Positions 1-5,642 are shown, numbered from the stretch's first letter. The stretch: 12,082 nt of DNA from Microcaldota archaeon (GCA_013331595.1 DUGE01000002.1:1-12082); one strand, 5' to 3'. A program made the numbers and translations. Notes: a model not told the origin generated them from the sequence alone.

Positions 1-38
1 AAGAAAAGATTTTCAACAGAGCCGGCCTAGGATACTAA

Positions 39-46
39 TTTTTATA
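39..46 (+). promoter_or_regulatory. Upstream TATA-like box
   Basis: TTTTTATA matches the archaeal TATA consensus. A transcript from it would begin near position 70, about 75 bases before tRNA-Ser. It may be a second, more distal promoter for the tRNA-Ser/ribosomal protein unit. The identical octamer recurs at 110-117, which lies at a better distance from the tRNA. Confidence 0.35.
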
Positions 47-109
47 CCCCCATTCGCATATTTTGTTTCATAATTAAGGGCTTTAGGAGCGATTCTGCTT
101 TTCCCGAAG

Positions 110-117
110 TTTTTATA
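110..117 (+). promoter_or_regulatory. TATA box of the tRNA-Ser / ribosomal protein unit
   Basis: TTTTTATA lies 27-35 bases before the first base of tRNA-Ser at 145. This is where an archaeal TBP site would place transcription start just ahead of the tRNA. Since rpsM starts 30 bases after the tRNA and has no TATA box of its own, this promoter probably also drives the ribosomal protein operon. Confidence 0.55.
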
Positions 118-180
118 ACCCCGAAAGACCAAAATGTTCTTCGCGCCGGGATGGCAGAGTGGTAATGCGCACGCCTGGAA

Positions 181-277
181 AGCCTGTTTTTCGTTGCCCC
201 GCCTCGAGCGGCTCAAGGCATTTAAAATGCCCTGGTGCCTTTCGCGGTTTGCAGGGCGTACGGACAACTTCCCTCAA
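181..277 (+). other. tRNA-Ser intron 1, anticodon loop (37/38)
   Basis: This is a 97-base intron. The exact cut is ambiguous by one or two bases because A residues flank both junctions. Anticodon-loop bases GGAA (177-180) can pair with TTCC (269-272) near the intron end. A longer imperfect intron helix forms between about 186-199 and 254-268. Inside, GGCAT/ATGCC makes a small hairpin around 217-231. The BHB is therefore relaxed rather than textbook. Confidence 0.8.
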
Positions 278-309
278 AGCGTGTGGCCGAAAGGCCTCCT
301 GAGTTCGAA

Positions 310-409
310 GAAATCCCTTTTCTTTAAGAAAGAAAAGGTCTTTCGACCCCAAAAGAAAAACGGGGGATGAAAGGCATTCGGCTTACGAGAGAAAAAGGGT
401 TTAGGGAAA
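310..409 (+). other. tRNA-Ser intron 2, T-loop (59/60)
   Basis: This 100-base insertion interrupts the T-loop after TTCGAA; exon sequence resumes with T410 followed by the T-stem strand CTCAG. A BHB can be drawn with TTC (304-306) pairing GGA (405-407), bulges AA|G and AA|T at the two cut sites, and an intron helix of 311-321 against about 393-402. The central helix has three good pairs out of four. The intron carries one copy of the C/T-rich palindromic repeat. Confidence 0.8.
313..357 (+). repeat. Palindromic repeat, copy A (inside tRNA-Ser intron 2)
   Basis: CCTTTTCTTT-AAG-AAAGAAAAGG (316-338) is a perfect ten-base-pair hairpin. It is followed by GTC, a short spacer, then CCCCAAAAGAAAA. 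The same order of blocks (ATCCC, hairpin, GTC, spacer, CCCC, AAAAGAAAA) recurs just downstream of tRNA-Leu at 3357-3410, so this is a repeated unit and not a chance palindrome. Confidence 0.7.
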
Positions 410-453
410 TCTCAGTCCCGGCGCTCTCGCTTAAAACAAATGGTGAATGAAAG

Positions 454-1119
454 TTGGCTGACCAAAAACAAGAAGTCAAGAAACCTACTTCGGGCAAGCC
501 CCAGGCAGCGCCCCAGGCTGCTGCAAAGAAAGGCTTCCAACAGCAAACGGCAGTGCCTGCAAAGTTCCTCAAGCGAAAGTCAAGGGAAAAGCCGGACTTC
601 CGCGGAATCGTGCGCGTCGTTGGAAAGGACGTTGACGGACATTATACTATTCGCGAGTCGCTCCGCAAAGTCAAGGGGGTGGGCTCAAACCTTTCGGCAA
701 ACCTGTCGCAAATCATAGACGCCAAGCTCGGCTTTTCGCCCGACGAGCTGATAGGCAACCTTTCCGAAGAGGACAACGATAAGGTTGAAGATGTAGTCCG
801 CTATCCCCAGAAGTACGGGGTCAAAGCATTTTTACTAAACCGCCAGAAGGACATGGATTCAGGCGAGAACAAGCACTTGGTAATGACTGACTTGGCTTTT
901 GCGTTGCGCAACGACATTACGCGCGAGCGCGACACGCGCTCTTACCGCGGCTGGCGCCATGCAATCGGCCAGAAAGTCCGCGGCCAGCACACGCGCACTT
1001 CAGGCAGGACTGGAATGACCGTGGGAGTGTCGCGCAAGGCAATCAAGGCCCAGAAGACTGCAGCAGCATCTTCGGCCCAGGACAAGTCTGCAGGCAAGGG
1101 CAAGGAAGAAAAGAAGTAA
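454..1119 (+). CDS. rpsM: 30S ribosomal protein S13 (S13p/S18e)
   Basis: S13 sits on the head of the small subunit and contacts the P-site tRNA and 5S/L5 across the subunit bridge. The 221-residue product begins with a basic, Q/A/P/K-rich extension of about 48 residues. The S13 body follows: FRGIVRVVGKDVDG (49-62), a helix-turn region around KVKGVGSNL, and the conserved basic tail YRGWRHAIGQKVRGQHTRTS (164-183). It ends in a Lys/Ala/Ser tail. The start is a TTG preceded by GGTGA (442-446, seven-base spacer); an ATG at 440 is out of frame. It is the first protein gene after tRNA-Ser, with rpsD 19 bases downstream. The long charged tails at both ends are unusual relative to typical archaeal S13 of about 150 residues. 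Confidence 0.95.
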   Translation: MADQKQEVKKPTSGKPQAAPQAAAKKGFQQQTAVPAKFLKRKSREKPDFRGIVRVVGKDVDGHYTIRESLRKVKGVGSNLSANLSQIIDAKLGFSPDELIGNLSEEDNDKVEDVVRYPQKYGVKAFLLNRQKDMDSGENKHLVMTDLAFALRNDITRERDTRSYRGWRHAIGQKVRGQHTRTSGRTGMTVGVSRKAIKAQKTAAASSAQDKSAGKGKEEKK

Positions 1120-1138
1120 TTTTTACGAGTTGAATTGA

Positions 1139-1693
1139 ATGGGAGACCCAACGCGTTTGAAGAAAAAGTACGACAAGCCCAAGAAACTGTGGGACAAGTC
1201 CCGCATTGAGGCCGAGGGAAAGCTCCGCGACGATTACGGCTTGAAGAACGCCCGCGAGTTGTGGAGAGCCCAGACGACATTGCGCAGGATTAGGCGTGAA
1301 ACGCGAAGGCTTTTGACTGGCAAGGGCGCCAACTCCCAAGAGCGGGCGGAAAAGCTCCTGGCGAGAGTCAAGAAATTGTTTTTGCAGAAGCCCGAACTTA
1401 CGCTTGACGGCTTGCTTTCGCTTTCAGTGCGCGACATTCTCGAAAGGAGGCTGCAGAGCATTGTGGTGAAAAAGCGCTTGGCCAAGACCACGTCCCAGGC
1501 AAGGCAGTTCATAGCCCACGGCCACATTGCAGTTTCGGGCAAGAAAGTTTCAGCTCCGTCTTACGTTGTTTCGTTTGCAGAAGAGGGCACTGTCGACTGG
1601 TTCAAGGGTCCTGTTGCAATTGAAGCCAATGCGCCTAAGGTGGAAGCGGTTGTTGCTCCGGCAGCAAGCCCTGTTGAGGTTAAACCTGCTTAA
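1139..1693 (+). CDS. rpsD: 30S ribosomal protein S4
   Basis: S4 is a primary 16S rRNA-binding protein that nucleates assembly of the small-subunit body. The 184-residue product opens with the archaeal/eukaryotic S9e-like start MGDPTRLKKKYDKPKKLWDK. It carries an S4 RNA-binding domain at about 102-144 (ERRLQ, then ARQFIAHGHIAVSGKKV, then PSYVV). It ends in an Ala/Pro/Val-rich tail of about 25 residues. It lies 19 bases after rpsM and 18 before rpsK, so it is clearly co-transcribed. No strong Shine-Dalgarno motif is visible before its ATG, unlike most neighbours, so translation may be coupled to rpsM. Confidence 0.96.
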   Translation: MGDPTRLKKKYDKPKKLWDKSRIEAEGKLRDDYGLKNARELWRAQTTLRRIRRETRRLLTGKGANSQERAEKLLARVKKLFLQKPELTLDGLLSLSVRDILERRLQSIVVKKRLAKTTSQARQFIAHGHIAVSGKKVSAPSYVVSFAEEGTVDWFKGPVAIEANAPKVEAVVAPAASPVEVKPA

Positions 1694-1711
1694 TTAACGG
1701 TGGAATGAAAA

Positions 1712-2233
1712 ATGGTTGAAATTCAAACTCAAACGCAAGCTGCACCAGCGCCCGCAGCGCAGCAAATTCCAGTGCAGCAGTCCAGGCCAATGGGCCAAGG
1801 CGGCTTTAGGGGCGGAAGGGATTTTGGCGAAAGGAGAGTGTTGGTTTTTGAAGGCAAGTGGGGTGTAGCCCACATTTTCTCCTCGAAGAACGACACCATA
1901 ATCACGATTACCGATTTGAGCGGCGCTGAAACCATTGCAACGGGCAGCGGCGGAATGATTGTCAAGAGCGACCGCGAGGAAGGAAGCCCGTACGCTGCAA
2001 TGCAGGCGGCTTTCAAGGCCTCGTCAAAGGCGAAAGAGCGCGGTATTATCGGCGTGCACGTGCGCGTCCGAGCCCCGGGCGGCCACTTGTCGAAAACCCC
2101 AGGCCCAGGCGCTCAGGCGGCAATCCGTGCGTTGGCAAGAAGCGGCTTGAGGATTGGCAAGATAGAGGACGTAACTCCACTGCCTACGGACACTACCAAG
2201 AGGCCTGGCGGAAAGAGGGGAAGGCGGGTTTAA
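1712..2233 (+). CDS. rpsK: 30S ribosomal protein S11
   Basis: S11 binds the platform of the small subunit near the E site. Residues about 44-173 are a complete archaeal S11 core. It includes [22 protein letters not shown] (50-71), [21 protein letters not shown] (80-100), and the C-terminal block [22 protein letters not shown] (124-145) with the basic end [12 protein letters not shown] Gln/Ala/Pro/Gly-rich N-terminal extension of about 42 residues makes it longer than the usual 130 or so. The ATG is preceded by GGTGG (1699-1703) with an eight-base spacer. A 63-base gap with T-rich sequence separates it from rpoD. Confidence 0.96.
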   Translation: MVEIQTQTQAAPAPAAQQIPVQQSRPMGQGGFRGGRDFGERRVLVFEGKWGVAHIFSSKNDTIITITDLSGAETIATGSGGMIVKSDREEGSPYAAMQAAFKASSKAKERGIIGVHVRVRAPGGHLSKTPGPGAQAAIRALARSGLRIGKIEDVTPLPTDTTKRPGGKRGRRV

Positions 2234-2296
2234 GGGCATATTTCACATTCCATTTTTTGTTTCAAAGTTATTGTTTTTACAAACGGGTGTTTTTGG

Positions 2297-2995
2297 ATGA
2301 AGGTTGTTTTTGAAGATGACAAGCGGCTTGTCCTGCAAAGCGGGAAGGAATCCGTCTCATTGCTCAACGCACTGCGAAGGGCGCTCATAAGCGAAGTGCC
2401 GACCATGGCTTTCGGCGAAATTGATTTCTACGAAAACAATTCGCCGTTGTACAACGAGTATCTCGCAAACAGGATCGGCTTGATTCCCCTGTCGTGGGAT
2501 GACGGCATTCCTGAAGACGCGAGAATCTCATTTTCCCTGAACGTCGAGGCAGTTGAAGAAAATAAGACCGTCTACAGCCGCGATTTTGTTTCAACTGACC
2601 CGAAAATCGTCGTTTACGGCGAGAACATTCCCGTTGCCGCACTGCGCAAGGGGCAAAAACTCCGCCTTGAGGCTTTTGCAGTGAAGGGAACGGCAAAACA
2701 GCACGCGCGCTTCCAAAGCGCCATTGGCTCCTACGGCCATGCCGGCGAGTTCAAGGCAGTTGAAAAATGCAAGAAATGCTCAACGCCAATGAAGGCAACC
2801 AAAGGGCTTGCGTCAGTGAAAGGGCTCCCCGACAACAGCGTCCTGTGCTCGAACTGCGAGAAGCCCGACGGCATGGGGAAGGACTACCTGTTCATAGTGG
2901 AATCATTCAACAACCTCTCGGCCAAAGAGCAATACTCCCGCGCCGTTGAAGTGATGCTTGACAAGACCAAGACTCTTGAAAAAGAATTCAAGTGA
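2297..2995 (+). CDS. rpoD: DNA-directed RNA polymerase subunit D (Rpo3)
   Basis: Rpo3 is the archaeal counterpart of bacterial alpha and eukaryotic Rpb3; it dimerises with Rpo11 to seed RNA polymerase assembly. In the 232-residue product, the alpha-like start has the signature LLNALRRALISEVPTMAF (22-39) and NRIGLIPL (58-65). The inserted domain contains GTAKQHARFQ (131-140), then two CxxC pairs: C158/C161 and C184/C187. In some archaeal D subunits this region binds an iron-sulfur cluster; four cysteines in two CxxC pairs could hold Fe-S or zinc, and which one is unknown here. GGTGT (2286-2290) stands six bases before the ATG. The DUF167 gene starts 12 bases after its stop. Confidence 0.95.
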   Translation: MKVVFEDDKRLVLQSGKESVSLLNALRRALISEVPTMAFGEIDFYENNSPLYNEYLANRIGLIPLSWDDGIPEDARISFSLNVEAVEENKTVYSRDFVSTDPKIVVYGENIPVAALRKGQKLRLEAFAVKGTAKQHARFQSAIGSYGHAGEFKAVEKCKKCSTPMKATKGLASVKGLPDNSVLCSNCEKPDGMGKDYLFIVESFNNLSAKEQYSRAVEVMLDKTKTLEKEFK

Positions 2996-3007
2996 AAAGC
3001 TGGAAAA

Positions 3008-3262
3008 ATGAAGGCAAGAATAACGCCGAACGCAAAACGCTTCCAAGTGAAAATAGTGGAAGGCGTGTTGAAAGTGCGCCTTTGCGCGAAAGCAGAAGGA
3101 GGCCGCGCGAACGAAGAACTCGTGCACACGCTTTCGAAAATGCTTGGCGCTAAAGTATTCATACTAAGAGGTTTGAAGTCAAGGGACAAGGAGATCGTTG
3201 TGGAGGGTTTAACCGAACTCGAAACAGCGCAAAAGGTTAAGTCCCTGTCACGCTCAAAATGA
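3008..3262 (+). CDS. DUF167 (YggU-like) small protein
   Basis: This is an 84-residue alpha/beta protein of the DUF167/YggU family, whose biochemical role is not established. The family pattern is clear: ITPNAKRFQVKI near the start, LKVRLCAKAEGGRANEELV in the middle, and a VFILRGLKSRDKEIVVEG strand-loop-strand towards the end. It is inserted between rpoD and tRNA-Leu, 12 bases after rpoD and seven bases before the tRNA, so it is almost certainly on the same transcript. No good Shine-Dalgarno motif precedes the ATG. A perfect palindrome spans its stop codon and the first bases of the tRNA. Confidence 0.88.
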   Translation: MKARITPNAKRFQVKIVEGVLKVRLCAKAEGGRANEELVHTLSKMLGAKVFILRGLKSRDKEIVVEGLTELETAQKVKSLSRSK

Positions 3263-3271
3263 TATTTGAGC
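3252..3271 (+). repeat. Inverted repeat across the DUF167 stop and tRNA-Leu 5' end
   Basis: GCTCAAA (3252-3258) and TTTGAGC (3265-3271) are perfectly complementary across a six-base loop that contains the DUF167 stop codon. The right arm includes the first two bases of the mature tRNA-Leu, so this hairpin competes with the tRNA acceptor stem. It could influence 5' processing of the tRNA from the operon transcript; this is inference. Confidence 0.5.
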
Positions 3272-3354
3272 AGGGGTAGCAAAGCTTGGCCAAATGCGCT
3301 GGCTTGAGGTGTCAGTCTCTTAGGAGTTCGTGGGTTCAAATCCCTCCCCCTGCA
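3270..3354 (+). tRNA. tRNA-Leu(GAG)
   Basis: The acceptor stem pairs GCAGGGG (3270-3276) with CCCCTGC (3347-3353), with discriminator A3354. The D stem is GCA/TGC. The anticodon stem CTGGC pairs with GTCAG (one G-U) around loop TTGAGGT, giving anticodon GAG at 3306-3308. A long variable arm follows, as in leucine tRNAs. The T stem GTGGG/CCCTC has one T-T mismatch around TTCAAAT. The gene is intronless and encodes no CCA. Its place between rpoD and rpl18e is a recurring archaeal arrangement. Confidence 0.92.
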
Positions 3355-3356
3355 CT

Positions 3357-3410
3357 AACATCCCTTTTCTTTCCGCGGAAAGAAAAGGTCCGTTACCCCC
3401 AAAAGAAAAT
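3357..3410 (+). repeat. Palindromic repeat, copy B (just after tRNA-Leu)
   Basis: CCTTTTCTTTCC-GCGG-AAAGAAAAGG (3361-3386 region) forms a hairpin whose arms match copy A at 313-357. It is followed by the same GTC, spacer, CCCC(C), AAAAGAAAA blocks. It begins only a few bases after the 3' end of tRNA-Leu. It lies in the 113-base gap before rpl18e, where it could also act as a processing or pausing structure. Confidence 0.7.
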
Positions 3411-3467
3411 TTTAGGCGAGTTTGATCAAAGAAAGAAAACATTTGGAAAAAAGAGTTGAAACTTAAC

Positions 3468-3833
3468 ATGAAGAACAGCAAATTCCGCGGCCCTGAAAAC
3501 CCGCGAGTGAAAAAACTCATTGCACTCCTGGAGAAGTCTGTCCGCAAGGGCAAATCCGGAGCCTGGGCGCTAGTCGCGGAATTCCTCCAAAAGCCCTCGC
3601 GCGGCAAAAAGGCCGGCGTCAACATATACAAGATAGAGCGCATCGCCCAGGACGGCGATTTCGTCGTTGTCCCAACTGCAATTCTCGGCGAAGGAACGCT
3701 AACCAAGAAAATAGAGATTGCGTGCCTCAAGGCAAGCAAGAGCGCCAGGGAAAAGCTCGGCGCAAAGCTTTTGACCTTGGAACAGGCGATTGAGAAAAAC
3801 CCCTCAGGAAAGAAAGTGAGGGTAATCGTTTAA
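3468..3833 (+). CDS. rpl18e: 50S ribosomal protein L18e
   Basis: L18e is an archaeal/eukaryotic large-subunit protein related in fold to bacterial L15. The 121-residue product shows the family pattern: NPRVKKLIALLEKSV near the start, KAGVNIYKIERIA, then GDFVVVPTAILGEGTLTKKI, a helix with ASKSAREKL, and a KNPSGKKVRVIV end. I chose the ATG at 3468 over an in-frame TTG at 3456, because neither has a GGTG motif and the ATG gives the usual family length. It heads the L18e-L13-S9 block, with rplM starting 24 bases after its stop. Confidence 0.93.
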   Translation: MKNSKFRGPENPRVKKLIALLEKSVRKGKSGAWALVAEFLQKPSRGKKAGVNIYKIERIAQDGDFVVVPTAILGEGTLTKKIEIACLKASKSAREKLGAKLLTLEQAIEKNPSGKKVRVIV

Positions 3834-3857
3834 GGATTGTTTAATGGGTGTTTTGAA

Positions 3858-4277
3858 ATGATTGTCATAAACGGCGACAAGGCGATTTTCGGCAGGCTAC
3901 TCGCCTCTTCTGCAAAGAAACTGCTCGAAGGCGAGGACGTTGTCGTGGTCAATGCGGAGAAAACGGTTTTTTCCGGCAACAAGGTTAGCATTATAGCCCG
4001 CTATCGTGAAAAGCGCAACATCCAGCAGAAGTCCAATCCCGAACACTCGCCGAAATACCCCGTGCGTCCCGACTTGTTTTTGAAATACGCCTTGAAGGGA
4101 ATGCTGCCCAAGAAGAACGCATCGGGAAAGCAGGCTTTGCACAAGTTCAAGGCTTTCCTCGGAATGCCCGCGGAGTTCGAAGGAAAGGCGGAAAAGTTTT
4201 ACAAGACTTCCGACGACCTGGCCGGAAAGTTTGTTGTCCTGGGCGAAGTGTGCCGCGAGCTAGGTTGGAAAGGCTAG
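3858..4277 (+). CDS. rplM: 50S ribosomal protein L13
   Basis: L13 is an early-assembling 23S rRNA-binding protein. The 139-residue product begins MIVINGDKAIFGRLLASSAK, the typical archaeal start. It continues with VVVVNAEKTVFSGNK, then the basic stretch YREKRNIQQKSNPEHSPKYP, and RPDLFLKYALKGMLPKKNASGKQA in shorter conserved blocks. An in-frame TTG at 3837 would add seven residues, but GGTGT (3847-3851) lies six bases before the ATG at 3858. It follows rpl18e and precedes rpsI, as in most archaea. Confidence 0.94.
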   Translation: MIVINGDKAIFGRLLASSAKKLLEGEDVVVVNAEKTVFSGNKVSIIARYREKRNIQQKSNPEHSPKYPVRPDLFLKYALKGMLPKKNASGKQALHKFKAFLGMPAEFEGKAEKFYKTSDDLAGKFVVLGEVCRELGWKG

Positions 4278-4320
4278 TTTTATTTTAAAGTTGATTTTTG
4301 GTTTTATGGTGATTTGACGA

Positions 4321-4794
4321 ATGGCTGCAAACGAGAAAGTTGAAGAAAAAGAAACCGCCGAAAAGGCTGTCAGGGCTCCTGCGAAGAAAACTCGCAGGAA
4401 GAAGCAGATAATGGAAAGGGGAAAGCGCAAGGAAGCCATTGCAAGGGCTTCAATCAAGGCCGGCAAGGGCATAGTGCGCGTCAACGGAATCCTCGCCACC
4501 CAGTTTCCCAACCCGTTCGCACGCCAGATAATGCTCGAGCCTCTTGCGTTTCTGGACGAACCGTTCGATTTCGACATTTCCGTTTCAGTCAAGGGCGGGG
4601 GCGTGATGGGCCAAGCCCAGGCAGTGCGCATTGCAATGGCCCGCGCGCTCGTTGCGTTCAAAAAGAGCGACGTTTTGCGCAAGGCATTCCTTGATTTCGA
4701 CCGTTCCATGATTGTAGAGGATACCCGCCGCGTTGAGCCCAAGAAGTTCAAGGGACCAAAAGCCCGCGCGCGCTTTACGAAGTCTTATCGTTGA
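4321..4794 (+). CDS. rpsI: 30S ribosomal protein S9 (S9p/S16e)
   Basis: S9 sits in the small-subunit head, and its C-terminal arginine tail reaches the P-site tRNA. The core runs from about residue 30 of 157: RGKRKEAIARASIKAGKG, VRVNGI, then GGGVMGQAQAVRIAMARAL, and the invariant end ARARFTKSYR. A charged Lys/Glu/Ala-rich extension of about 30 residues precedes it. GGTGA (4308-4312) lies eight bases before the ATG. It is 43 bases after rplM. A structured 150-base gap separates it from rpoN. Confidence 0.95.
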   Translation: MAANEKVEEKETAEKAVRAPAKKTRRKKQIMERGKRKEAIARASIKAGKGIVRVNGILATQFPNPFARQIMLEPLAFLDEPFDFDISVSVKGGGVMGQAQAVRIAMARALVAFKKSDVLRKAFLDFDRSMIVEDTRRVEPKKFKGPKARARFTKSYR

Positions 4795-4868
4795 GATTAC
4801 GGGAATAATGGATTTTAGGATTTCAAGGTTTGAGTTTCTAAAGGAAGAGGTTTCCAAGGAGAATGCAC

Positions 4869-4928
4869 GCGGAGCCAAGCTCTGCGGCACGTCGCAAAAG
4901 CAACAGCTTTTGCAACGACGTAGTTTTT
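4869..4928 (+). promoter_or_regulatory. Structured leader between rpsI and rpoN
   Basis: Two hairpins stand in tandem. The first is 4869-4885, a seven-pair stem with a CAA loop and one G-T pair. The second is 4889-4921: ACGTC/GACGT plus a perfect GCAAAAGC-AACA-GCTTTTGC stem, with a three-base bulge. A run TTTTT (4924-4928) follows directly. Hairpin plus T-run resembles an intrinsic terminator or attenuator placed just before the rpoN ribosome-binding site, and could lower rpoN expression relative to the ribosomal genes. This is inferred from sequence pairing only. Confidence 0.45.
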
Positions 4929-4944
4929 CCTGGGGTGGTTTGAA

Positions 4945-5142
4945 ATGATGATTCCAGTGCGTTGCTTTAGTTGCGGAAAGCCAGTTGCAGACAGTTGGGA
5001 AGAGTTCAAGAAACGCACTGCCGCAGGCGAGGACGCGGGAAAAGTCTTGGACGGACTGGGCTTCGACCGCTATTGCTGCAGGAGAATGTTCCTCTCGCAG
5101 GTCGACTTGATAGACGAAATCCTGCCCTACCCCAGATTTTAA
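4945..5142 (+). CDS. rpoN: DNA-directed RNA polymerase subunit N (Rpo10)
   Basis: Rpo10 (Rpb10 homologue) is a small zinc protein that helps assemble the Rpo3-Rpo11 platform of RNA polymerase. The 65-residue product has the diagnostic [11 protein letters not shown] start with CxxC. The internal CC pair sits in [18 protein letters not shown], completing the zinc site, and the end is LPYPRF. Two adjacent ATGs (4945, 4948) are possible; GGTGG (4934-4938) is six or nine bases upstream, and the second would give the common MIPVRC start. rpoK, its frequent neighbour in archaea, does not follow; a T-rich terminator and tRNA-Pro do. Confidence 0.95.
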   Translation: MMIPVRCFSCGKPVADSWEEFKKRTAAGEDAGKVLDGLGFDRYCCRRMFLSQVDLIDEILPYPRF

Positions 5143-5151
5143 TTTGTCCTG

Positions 5152-5180
5152 TTCTTTTTTCTCTTTTTTTTATTTATTTT
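5152..5180 (+). terminator. T-rich terminator after rpoN
   Basis: Immediately after the rpoN stop there are several thymine runs (TTCTTTTTT, CTCTTTTTTTT, then TATTTATTTT). Archaeal termination typically uses such oligo-T tracts without a hairpin. This plausibly ends the long ribosomal protein transcript. Confidence 0.6.
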
Positions 5181-5201
5181 CAATGCCCAATAGTGGATAG
5201 G

Positions 5202-5209
5202 TTTAACTA
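5202..5209 (+). promoter_or_regulatory. TATA-like box of tRNA-Pro
   Basis: TTTAACTA lies about 30 bases before the first base of tRNA-Pro, the expected archaeal TBP position. It is an imperfect match to the consensus. Confidence 0.4.
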
Positions 5210-5237
5210 AAATTCGGTTCAATTAATTCAATCGAAA

Positions 5238-5313
5238 GGGGTCGTGGGGTAGCCTGGCATCCTACTTGGCTGGGGGCCAAGTGACCTGAGTTCGAATCTC
5301 AGCGACCCCACCA
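5238..5313 (+). tRNA. tRNA-Pro(GGG), CCA encoded
   Basis: The acceptor stem pairs GGGGTCG (5238-5244) with CGACCCC (5303-5309), with discriminator A5310 followed by an encoded CCA (5311-5313). The anticodon stem CTTGG/CCAAG surrounds loop CTGGGGG with anticodon GGG. The T stem CTGAG/CTCAG surrounds TTCGAAT. It has no intron. It is the only one of the four tRNA genes in the window that encodes its CCA end. Confidence 0.95.
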
Positions 5314-5337
5314 TAATTTTTCGAAAGGTTGTTTCAA

Positions 5338-5559
5338 ATGGCGGGTTTGTTTGGCTCGACGGAAAAAAAGCGCAGGTCTTTCGTGAAAGCAGTGACCTAT
5401 CGGATAATTATAACCGCCCTTAATTTCTTGTTTCTCTATTTTCTTACGGGAAGCCTCGATTTGACGGTTGGGTTTGTCGTGGTAAGCAGCATTTACACGA
5501 CTGCAGCCTACTTCCTTCATGAACGGCTTTGGGATAACTCCTCATGGGGCAAGAACTGA
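5338..5559 (+). CDS. DUF2061 small membrane protein
   Basis: This 73-residue integral membrane protein belongs to the DUF2061 family, whose function is unknown. A basic N-terminus (TEKKRRSFVKAVTYR, 8-22) leads into a first membrane segment at about 21-38. A second segment follows at about 42-60, and then the family hallmark HERLW at 61-65. The start chosen is the ATG at 5338, with GGTT (5327-5330) seven bases upstream; an in-frame TTG at 5329 is the alternative. It lies 25 bases after tRNA-Pro, so it may be read from the tRNA promoter. Confidence 0.85.
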   Translation: MAGLFGSTEKKRRSFVKAVTYRIIITALNFLFLYFLTGSLDLTVGFVVVSSIYTTAAYFLHERLWDNSSWGKN

Positions 5560-5590
5560 GCCAACGCCTGGAACCCCTGACTGAAAACGT

Positions 5591-5598
5591 TAATTAAC
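5591..5598 (+). promoter_or_regulatory. TATA-like box of tRNA-Gly
   Basis: TTAATTAA lies 25-32 bases before the start of tRNA-Gly, followed by a T-run. The position fits an archaeal promoter; the sequence match is only moderate. Confidence 0.4.
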
Positions 5599-5642
5599 TT
5601 TTTTCAGCCAAATCCTATTTGTGCGGCGATGGTCTAGTGGTA

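Larger units (their letters stand above)
145..423 (+). tRNA. tRNA-Ser(GGA) with two introns
   Basis: The acceptor stem pairs GCCGGGA (145-151) with TCCCGGC (416-422), and the discriminator is G423, as expected for serine. The D stem is GCA/TGC (154-156, 166-168). The anticodon stem CACGC (170-174) pairs with GCGTG (279-283) around anticodon GGA (177-179). A long class II variable arm (GGCC-GAAA-GGCC, 285-296) confirms a serine tRNA. The T stem CTGAG (299-303) pairs with CTCAG (411-415). Removing 181-277 and 310-409 leaves an 82-base tRNA with a normal TTCGAAT T-loop. No CCA is encoded. The first intron is at the canonical 37/38 site and the second in the T-loop at 59/60. The gene sits just upstream of rpsM, a known conserved archaeal arrangement. 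Confidence 0.9.

Noticed and set aside
1..30. Possible 3' end of an upstream plus-strand gene (frame 1 reads KKRFSTEPA then TAG).
   Set aside because: Nine residues are too few to tell a real coding end from chance, and no family match is possible.
134..370. Open frames covering the tRNA-Ser gene and similar ones over tRNA-Gly (5619-5852) on both strands.
   Set aside because: They lie wholly on tRNA exons and introns whose base pairing explains the sequence; no protein family pattern is visible.
4808..4948. A 46-codon open frame between rpsI and rpoN whose TGA overlaps the first rpoN ATG.
   Set aside because: It has no Shine-Dalgarno motif and no recognisable pattern, and its codons coincide with two strong hairpins, so an untranslated structured leader is more likely. 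The ATGA overlap keeps it barely possible.
4945..4951. ATGATGA resembling a C box of a C/D guide RNA.
   Set aside because: It is the doubled rpoN start codon, and no D box (CTGA) or guide-like spacing follows.
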